Part shown: positions 24,776 through 30,046 of the stretch, in pieces
How the letters are laid out: the number at the start of each line of letters is the position of its first letter
Position numbering within the stretch: the stretch's first letter is position 1
From: Lachnoclostridium sp. UBA903
GTDB taxonomy: Bacteria > Bacillota > Clostridia > Lachnospirales > Lachnospiraceae
Length of the DNA stretch: 30,046 bases
Direction of reading: 5' to 3'
Assembly: GCA_002294045.1 (NCBI GenBank)
Contig: DBEP01000019.1
Location: 1 to 30,046 of the forward strand
Position numbers and translations under genes: made by a program
Notes under the pieces: generated by a model
Told to the model about the DNA's origin: nothing
Databases searched by the model: none
What the model saw: the letters and a program-made list of their open reading frames with translations, nothing else

Positions 24776-24863
24776 AGAGCGTGTTTGAAAAATGCTCCTC
24801 CTTATAGTGAACAGTTTATTTAAACTATTCACTATAAGGAGGAGCATATCACAACCAGACTCT
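24776..24863. mobile_element. Foldback element (copy D) with a palindromic core, between nikE and the beta-helix gene
   Basis: The left end AGAGCGTGTTTGAAAAAT (24776-24793) is a perfect family end; the right end (24846-24863) matches its complement at 12 of 18 positions. The core is a different, nearly perfect palindrome: 18-base arms GCTCCTCCTTATAGTGAA (24794-24811) and its complement (24828-24845), continued by AGTTTA/TAAACT after one mismatch, with a two-base loop. It lies in the 127 bases between two convergent genes and may also stop both transcripts. Confidence 0.7.
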
Positions 24864-24874
24864 TTCCGGTAAAT

Positions 24875-26722
24875 TTATATTTTATAAATTAAGTTATCGT
24901 AACGGTCAATCCTTTTACAATTGGTGGCATCTATCCTGTCATATTGTTTTATGGATTCGTCCGCATAAGTTATGATATTGAAATAAATTTTACTGCCGTC
25001 ACTTCCCGTATCAAGGTATATGGCATTTTTGGCAATATCTAATATTGTATTGGCTGCCACATAGGAATTCGGAGCACTGTTTATATATATACCATAATTA
25101 TTTGCAGTTTTAATGTAATTCTCTTCTATCGTAAAATTACCGTTGGTCTTATTGCTTCCGGTTATATGCATTGCGTCTTCACTTTTACCGGATATACCAT
25201 ATATTTTATTTGTCTTAATAATCACGGAATTAATTGCATTGGCATAAATACCTGTTTTACTGTAGTTTTCAATCGTATTATTCCGTATTGAGGTTTCATT
25301 GCTTTGTCCTTGCAGGGCAATCCCGTTGCCTTTGGAAGAGCTGATGGTATTATCGGAAATAGTACAGGTATTGCTTTTATCCGTTAAAAAGATACCGTCG
25401 TTTGCGGGGGAAGATATGGTGTTATTCAATATCTCCACATCCGTGGAGGCAGAGAGTCCGATACCGCCTGCGGGGCTTTTTCCCGTACTTCCGGTTTGAA
25501 CCAGTGTGTTGCCGGTAATTTCGCAGTAATTGCTTTTCTTTATAAGATAAATGCCGCTGTTTGCAGTAGACTTAATGGTATTATTGGTAACAAAGCCGTT
25601 AAGGGTTCTCTGCATGAAAATACCATAGCTTTCCGAATTGGTTATGGTATTATTTTCTATCGTTACACCGGTCATTGGCCTGTTTTCACTTCCGATAGTA
25701 CGAATGCCATGTCCCCAGGAAACGGTTGAGCCGGATTTTACCTCTAACAGGTTATATATGTTATTATTTTTGATTACTATATTGTAGTTTGTCGGAAGGC
25801 GTTCTTTTTGGGTAGTTTTCAGTGCGTCAAAATAATGGTTCTGCTGGTTGCCCATATAGGTATAGGCCAGTACCCCCACTCCGGCATTATAAATGGTATT
25901 GTCACTGATTACCACATTAACATAATTATAGGCTTTAATTGCAGCTTCCTTGATATCATGCAATTGATTATTGGTTATGGTAATATTCTTATGGAAAACA
26001 CCTTTTATGGAGGTATGGGAACCGATAGCTCTGGGATAATCGTAAATTTTATTATTCGTTATTTTAATTCCGTCACAGGCCAAATCGTCATAATCAATGT
26101 AGGCAGCCTGCATGGAAGGTACGATTACATTATCGTGTACAATATCAAGCTGAATAGCCTCTTTTGGGTTAGAACCGGCATAGCCGTATAAAGTACAATT
26201 ATCGATGATGCCGTTTTTGATTCCCGCAAAGGTAATCAGGTGGCTGTTTTCCGGAACATTGCATATGGTAGCGTTTTTAACCGTTATATTTGTCCCGTGG
26301 ATAAAACGGAAACTCTCCGTACCTTTTCCCTGGGATATTTTGGACGAATCCCATATGCCGCCGTCTATTGTAATATTTACACCGGTTGTATAACCGCCTT
26401 TATCCTTACTTAAGTCGTTGGCAATCATTGCCCCTTTTAGATGGGTCTTCATTAACCGGGCTTCCTCATCAGCAATGATGGTCGTATTACTGTAGATAAG
26501 AAGCTCTTTTTTCAGAAGATAGGTACCTTCCGGTATTTTAACCGTTAAGTTGTAGGCGCCGCTCTTATTATAATCAAGCAGGGCCTGGAGTTCTGCTGAC
26601 GTATCACCTGCCTCGGCGGTAACCACCATATCTGTCTGTTCTGCTTTTGCCTCCATTGGCTGGAAAAATAAAAGTAAAGTTGAAAGTGCCAGTATAAAAC
26701 CGTAGAAATATTTTTTACTCAT
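24875..26722 (-). CDS. Secreted right-handed parallel beta-helix protein
   Basis: This 615-residue extracellular protein has a signal peptide (MSKKYFYGFILALSTLLLFF...) probably cut after MEAKA (residue 27). A short N-terminal segment with IPEGTYLLKKEL is typical of pectate-lyase-like and NosD-like helices. It is followed by some 20 coils of the PbH1 pattern, repeats of I-x-N-N-x-I (for example VTIENNTITNSESYGIFMQ and CTISDNTISSSKGNGIALQ). Such proteins bind or cut polysaccharides; no catalytic set was recognised. The frame continues 45 codons upstream, but ATG 26722 has GAGAGGG upstream, starts the signal peptide, and lies after a good promoter. The gene is monocistronic. Confidence 0.87.
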   Translation of the reverse strand: MSKKYFYGFILALSTLLLFFQPMEAKAEQTDMVVTAEAGDTSAELQALLDYNKSGAYNLTVKIPEGTYLLKKELLIYSNTTIIADEEARLMKTHLKGAMIANDLSKDKGGYTTGVNITIDGGIWDSSKISQGKGTESFRFIHGTNITVKNATICNVPENSHLITFAGIKNGIIDNCTLYGYAGSNPKEAIQLDIVHDNVIVPSMQAAYIDYDDLACDGIKITNNKIYDYPRAIGSHTSIKGVFHKNITITNNQLHDIKEAAIKAYNYVNVVISDNTIYNAGVGVLAYTYMGNQQNHYFDALKTTQKERLPTNYNIVIKNNNIYNLLEVKSGSTVSWGHGIRTIGSENRPMTGVTIENNTITNSESYGIFMQRTLNGFVTNNTIKSTANSGIYLIKKSNYCEITGNTLVQTGSTGKSPAGGIGLSASTDVEILNNTISSPANDGIFLTDKSNTCTISDNTISSSKGNGIALQGQSNETSIRNNTIENYSKTGIYANAINSVIIKTNKIYGISGKSEDAMHITGSNKTNGNFTIEENYIKTANNYGIYINSAPNSYVAANTILDIAKNAIYLDTGSDGSKIYFNIITYADESIKQYDRIDATNCKRIDRYDNLIYKI

Positions 26723-26785
26723 TATAAATCCCTCTCTTGCACTAATATACATCCTGGTAAATCCAGTGCTTTCATCATTGTGTGA

Positions 26786-26794
26786 ATTATAGCA
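26786..26794 (-). promoter_or_regulatory. Extended -10 promoter of the beta-helix gene
   Basis: TGCTATAAT on the minus strand is a perfect extended -10 element. The -35 is poor, which is usual for this class. Transcription would start near 26779 and give a leader of about 57 bases, excluding the upstream in-frame start codons of the beta-helix gene. Confidence 0.6.
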
Positions 26795-26914
26795 GGAACA
26801 AAAAGCGTGTTTATTTCTTTTTGTTCCGGGAGAATCCGGCAAGTCTGCCGATTTCACGTCCTGCTTCCTTTTTGCAGGAACAACTGCCGTATTCGTTGTC
26901 TTGTTGCTTCATTT

Positions 26915-26951
26915 GGGACTGTTGCAATGCAGCAGTCCCTTTCCTTATTTA
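26915..26951 (+). terminator. Terminator-like hairpin with no obvious upstream gene
   Basis: GGGACTGTTGC and GCAGCAGTCCC form an 11-base stem with one wobble and a three-base loop, followed by TTTCCTTATTTA on the plus strand. No plus-strand gene ends here; the preceding gene runs the other way. It may end an antisense or small RNA, or be a leftover. Confidence 0.5.
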
Positions 26952-27123
26952 TGCCAATTAACAATTAGTTTACCCTATTTTTACTTTATTGTAAATAAAA
27001 TCAATAAAAAAAATTGAAGGTATTTATTTCCTTCCGTCATTTATTCACGTAAGTACGGTTTATTTTCTTGTAAAACCGTTCCGTAAGTATATAATAAGAA
27101 ATGTAAATAATTTTATTTTGGTT

Positions 27124-27141
27124 AGAGTGTGTTTGAAAAAT
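27124..27141. repeat. Single end (copy E) of the foldback element family
   Basis: AGAGTGTGTTTGAAAAAT is identical to the family end sequence (it equals the complement of the right end of copy A). No matching second end was seen within 100 bases; a small GCCG/CGGC hairpin follows. It lies in the leader region of the deacetylase gene. Confidence 0.7.
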
Positions 27142-27214
27142 GCCGGAGATTTATTCGGCAGGGGAGGAGAGGAGGGCGGCGGATAAACGGTAAGTTTAAA
27201 CGAAAGGAGTTTTT

Positions 27215-28027
27215 ATGAATACATCGGAGCTTAATACGATATATATCTGTTTCCCGGAAGGAAAACATAAGGTACTGACCATGAGCTATGATGACGGGAA
27301 GGAAGAAGACAGGCGTTTGGTGAAGCTGTTTAACCAATATGGGATAAAGGGAACTTTCCATGTAAACTCGGGCCTGCGGGAAGATTCCAGAGTACCCCTA
27401 GAGGAGTATGGGAGCCTTTATGCCGGCCACGAGGTATCTGTCCATACCTGTACGCATCCTACCCTTGCCCGCTGTCCTATGGAACAGGTGGTGGAGCAGA
27501 TTTTGGAAGACCGGAGACGGCTGGAAAAAGCAGTAGGATATCCCATACGCGGTATGTCGTATCCGAACGGCTCTTATTCAAAGGAGATTATGGATGTGCT
27601 GCCGTCCCTGGGAATCCGTTATTCCAGAGTAGTGGGAAACTCGGATAGCTTTGGGATGCCGGAGAATTTTTTGGAATGGAAGGCAACCTGTCATCATAAC
27701 CATAACCTTTTGCAACTGGGCCAAACCTTTCTGGGCCTGAATAAGACCCAGTACCTTTACATAATGTATGTATGGGGACACAGCTATGAATTTGGGCTTC
27801 AGGATAACTGGGGTCTGATGGAAGAGTTCTGCCGCCTGGCCGGACACAGGAAAGATATCTGGTATGCCACCAATATTCAGATTGTGGATTATATGGATGC
27901 GGCAAAACGTCTGCAGTTTACTGCAGACGGCGACTGTGTTTATAATCCTTCCTGCCAGCCGATCTGGCTCAGTATAAACAGCCGGATATGCGAAATCAAA
28001 GGCGGCAGTCTGGTCCAATTGGTTTAA
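27215..28027 (+). CDS. Polysaccharide deacetylase (CE4/NodB family)
   Basis: The 270-residue protein has a NodB homology domain. Motif 1 is TMSYDDG (D26, D27), motif 2 is H77-T-C-T-H81 giving the Asp-His-His metal site, and motif 3 is R112-x3-YPNG. A tryptophan-rich stretch and WGHSYEF (near 189-195) supply the later motifs. Family members remove N- or O-acetyl groups from peptidoglycan, chitin or xylan. No signal peptide is present, so it appears cytoplasmic, unlike many relatives. GAAAGGAG lies six bases before the ATG. Its stop codon overlaps the stop of the convergent ATPase gene (28024-28027). Confidence 0.88.
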   Translation: MNTSELNTIYICFPEGKHKVLTMSYDDGKEEDRRLVKLFNQYGIKGTFHVNSGLREDSRVPLEEYGSLYAGHEVSVHTCTHPTLARCPMEQVVEQILEDRRRLEKAVGYPIRGMSYPNGSYSKEIMDVLPSLGIRYSRVVGNSDSFGMPENFLEWKATCHHNHNLLQLGQTFLGLNKTQYLYIMYVWGHSYEFGLQDNWGLMEEFCRLAGHRKDIWYATNIQIVDYMDAAKRLQFTADGDCVYNPSCQPIWLSINSRICEIKGGSLVQLV

Positions 28028-28833
28028 ACGGCAGATTTAACCACGATTTCATCTTTTTCGGTCTGGATATCGTTAATCAGGGATTCCCTTATTTCCCAAA
28101 ATTGTCTGGATTCCCTGATTTCTTTAAAGAAATGGCTGCTTTCTTTATTCAGAGGATTAGTAAAATCTTTTACAAGAGTTCCCGGACCCGGATGCATAAT
28201 CAGAATCCTGCTGCTGAGCAGCAGGGCTTCATCTACGTCGTGGGTAATAAAGAAGAAGCTTTTTTTTGACCTCTCCTGGATTGAATGGATATGTACCTGC
28301 ATTTTTTCACGGGTCAGGGCATCCAACGCACTGAAGGGTTCATCCAGCAATACAATCTTAGGGTCCGTGGCGAGGGTCCTTGCAATAGCGGCCCTCTGCC
28401 GCATGCCCCCGGATAATTGGAAGGGAAGCATAGTTTTAAAATCACTCAGTCCTACTATATCCAAATAATAATCCACAATGTCGTTCCGTTCCCCACGGCT
28501 TATTTTCTTAAACTTCAGTCCGAATTCCACATTCTTTTTTACATTGAGCCAGGGAAAGAGATTGGGCTGCTGGAAAATAACCCCGATTTCCGGATTGGGC
28601 CCCTTTAGTGTCTTCCCGTCCACCGTAATTTCTCCGGTGGTTGGCCTGTCATATCCGGCCAGGACATTTAAAAGGGAGGTTTTTCCGCATCCGGAAGGGC
28701 CAAGCAGGCAGATAAAATCCTTATCATAGATATTAAAATCAATATCTTTCAGTGCCAGGAATTCCCTGCCTCCCTGTTTATAAATTAAATTTACCTTTTT
28801 CAGGGAAATTATAACTTTTTTACTGCTTCCCAT
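28024..28833 (-). CDS. ABC importer ATPase, taurine/sulfonate/nitrate type (TauB/SsuB)
   Basis: This 269-residue ATPase carries Walker A GPSGCGKTS, Q-loop IFQQPNLFPWLNVKKNVEFG, signature LSGGMRQR, Walker B IVLLDEPFSALD and switch His in FITHDVDEA. The PWLNV after the Q-loop is characteristic of the TauB/SsuB/NrtD group, and the tail ESRQFWEIRESL resembles the same group. It follows the binding-protein gene by 15 bases on the same strand, so the two are one operon. The permease expected for this system is not in the window and may lie beyond 30046. The solute is unknown. Confidence 0.9.
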   Translation of the reverse strand: MGSSKKVIISLKKVNLIYKQGGREFLALKDIDFNIYDKDFICLLGPSGCGKTSLLNVLAGYDRPTTGEITVDGKTLKGPNPEIGVIFQQPNLFPWLNVKKNVEFGLKFKKISRGERNDIVDYYLDIVGLSDFKTMLPFQLSGGMRQRAAIARTLATDPKIVLLDEPFSALDALTREKMQVHIHSIQERSKKSFFFITHDVDEALLLSSRILIMHPGPGTLVKDFTNPLNKESSHFFKEIRESRQFWEIRESLINDIQTEKDEIVVKSAV

Positions 28834-28848
28834 ATGATATCTCCTTTT

Positions 28849-29958
28849 TTATTCATAAAGCTCCGCTAAAATGGCATTTTTAAAAACCTCCGTGTCCGGT
28901 GCTTCTTTCAGGCTTCCCTGGGTTACCAGAAAATCCGCCGTACTTTTAAGCAAGTCAGCCAATTCACCGGGATTATCCGTTGTACCAAGATATTCGGGGG
29001 CCTTTTGTTCTTCCTTAGTCAGAACCAGGATTTCATTCATTGCTTTTAAAGTTTCTTCTTCCGTCAGGCCCAAACCGGCAGATAATAATTTTGCCGAGTT
29101 TTCCTGATCGTTTTTGTATTTGTCAACAGCTTCATCCAATAAATCGATGTAGGCCTTTATTATCTCCGGATATTTTCCGTAAAAATCCGTGTGTACGATA
29201 CCAAATTCACCGGTAAGGGCTCCCTGTTCGGCAAGCTCACCGGAAGAGATAATTTGTTTTCCGCCGTCTGCCAGCAGTTTGGATTTGGTAGATTCGAATA
29301 TGTAAGCCCCGTCAATATCTCCACGTTCCCAGGCAGCATAAATATCCGGTGCCTTCATATCGTAGACGGTCAGGTCACTTTCCTGTACATCCTGTAAACG
29401 TAATGCGTTAATAAAGCTGAAATGGCTGGTTGAACCAAAGACTGTTGCAATTTTCTTTCCTTTTAAATCCCTAACGGAAGATATGCCGGAAGTTTCTTTT
29501 ACAATCAGGCCTTCACTTTCTCCGATAACGTCGTGGAGATAGAAAATTTTATAAGGCAGCCCGTTGGCGACACCCAGTGTTCCCGGAGGAGTACCGATGG
29601 TTGCAATGTCGATGGAACCTCCTTGTATGGCCGTTAAAATATCGGTGCCTGCCTGAAATTCTATCCAGGTTACTTTGGTATCCGGGAATTTCTTTTCCAG
29701 TGTTCCGGTTTGTTTAACCAGTAATTCCCCATTGGGAGACTCCCAATAACCAACCCGGATTTCTTCTGGAATATCCGTTCCGGTTTCAGACGGTTTATCC
29801 GCGGCCGAATCTGCTGTTGTAGCTGTACCGGACGTCTGGGGATTGTTCCCGGACGGGGCATTTGCTGTACTGTTATTTGGACCAAATGAACAGGCAGTTG
29901 TAGTCAGTAAAAGGGTAAATATCGTAATGATTGCAAGTATTTTATTGGTTTTATTCAT
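28849..29958 (-). CDS. Substrate-binding lipoprotein, NMT1/TauA type
   Basis: This 369-residue binding protein has a lipoprotein signal ending TTTAC (C23 lipid anchor) and a Ser/Thr/Asn-rich linker of about 45 residues. The NMT1/TauA fold follows: IRVGYWESPNGELLVKQTG, WIEFQAGTDILTAIQGGSID, ATIGTPPG, DLKGKKIATVFGSTSHF and AAWERGDIDGAYIFES. TauA-like proteins of this shape bind taurine, sulfonates or related organosulfur or nitrogen compounds. An in-frame ATG at 30003 gives 15 more residues, but ATG 29958 has AAAGGATG upstream and begins the signal peptide directly. The ATPase gene follows after 15 bases. Confidence 0.9.
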   Translation of the reverse strand: MNKTNKILAIITIFTLLLTTTACSFGPNNSTANAPSGNNPQTSGTATTADSAADKPSETGTDIPEEIRVGYWESPNGELLVKQTGTLEKKFPDTKVTWIEFQAGTDILTAIQGGSIDIATIGTPPGTLGVANGLPYKIFYLHDVIGESEGLIVKETSGISSVRDLKGKKIATVFGSTSHFSFINALRLQDVQESDLTVYDMKAPDIYAAWERGDIDGAYIFESTKSKLLADGGKQIISSGELAEQGALTGEFGIVHTDFYGKYPEIIKAYIDLLDEAVDKYKNDQENSAKLLSAGLGLTEEETLKAMNEILVLTKEEQKAPEYLGTTDNPGELADLLKSTADFLVTQGSLKEAPDTEVFKNAILAELYE

Positions 29959-30046
29959 ATTTTTGTGGCATCCTTTCTTTTCTTTATTTATATTTTCCTT
30001 CATTTTTCCGAACGTGATGACGCACTTTTATTCTTTCCCAATCCAG

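Larger units (their letters stand above)
26723..27214. other. Intergenic region between the beta-helix and deacetylase genes
   Basis: The 492 bases hold the beta-helix promoter (26786-26794, minus), a short hairpin CCTGC/GCAGG near 26870, a terminator-like hairpin (26915-26951), a partial foldback end (27124-27141) and the GAAAGGAG site of the deacetylase gene. The 26950-27120 part is very AT-rich and shows no clear gene. A 33-codon frame on the minus strand (26811-26912) was judged doubtful. Confidence 0.5.

Noticed and set aside
19343..24863. CRISPR array or insertion sequence with transposase
   Set aside because: The repeats are irregularly spaced, palindromic, differ in length, and have no spacers or cas genes; no transposase frame lies between any pair of ends.
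26723..26857. 45-residue N-terminal extension of the beta-helix protein
   Set aside because: It would place the signal peptide internally and start upstream of the extended -10 promoter; ATG 26722 has GAGAGGG upstream.
26811..26912. 33-codon minus-strand frame as a real gene
   Set aside because: No ribosome binding site adjoins its ATG, which directly follows a hairpin, and the region contains the beta-helix promoter just downstream. Kept only as part of a finding.
28024..29958. Complete taurine/sulfonate importer
   Set aside because: Only the ATPase and binding protein are present. No permease lies between or after them in the window, so a complete system cannot be claimed.

Overview
The window looks like chromosomal DNA from an anaerobic, low-to-moderate GC Firmicute, most likely Lachnospiraceae or a related clostridial group. 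The grounds are strong AGGAGG-type ribosome binding sites, a GTP-dependent PEP carboxykinase, an orphan Na+-pump decarboxylase beta subunit with a tiny OadG-like partner, a ferredoxin-tailed aldo/keto reductase, a DUF5685/J-domain pair, and short clostridial-type proteins. The genus is not decided by the sequence. No rRNA, tRNA, CRISPR array, phage gene or intact transposase was seen.

Left part (1-9 kb): a heterodimeric ABC exporter pair, then a three-gene overlapping cluster (DUF5685 protein, J-domain protein with a Cys-rich tail, small membrane protein). Next comes a TetR regulator and a short-chain dehydrogenase carrying matching TetR-type operators, then an iron-sulfur aldo/keto reductase.

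Middle (9-17 kb): on the minus strand, superoxide dismutase and an unlisted 53-residue protein, closed by a strong terminator. GTP-type PEP carboxykinase follows on the plus strand. Convergent to it is an OadB-type sodium pump subunit preceded by a 45-residue OadG-like membrane peptide, with a divergent LysR regulator. Then come a YfcE-type phosphodiesterase, a protein of unknown function and an AEC-family transporter.

Right part (17-25 kb): a protein with two methyltransferase domains precedes a tightly coupled five-gene nickel/peptide-type ABC importer, order B-C-A-D-E. All four junctions inside the operon are overlaps or short gaps. 25-30 kb: a secreted parallel beta-helix protein (minus), a polysaccharide deacetylase (plus), and the ATPase and lipoprotein of a taurine/sulfonate/nitrate-type importer (minus) whose permease is not in the window.

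The most unusual feature is a family of small non-coding foldback elements with an 18-bp terminal inverted repeat, consensus AGAGYGTGTTTGAAAAAT. Six complete or partial copies are visible. Two sit head to tail between the methyltransferase and nikB, and one of these supplies part of the nikB ribosome binding site. A third lies in frame inside nikC and codes for about 22 extra residues. A fourth, with a different perfect-palindrome core, lies just after nikE. Two partial copies lie about 14 kb upstream and 2 kb downstream. The longest copy is one long imperfect palindrome, and the shorter ones look like internal deletions of it, as expected for a MITE-like family.
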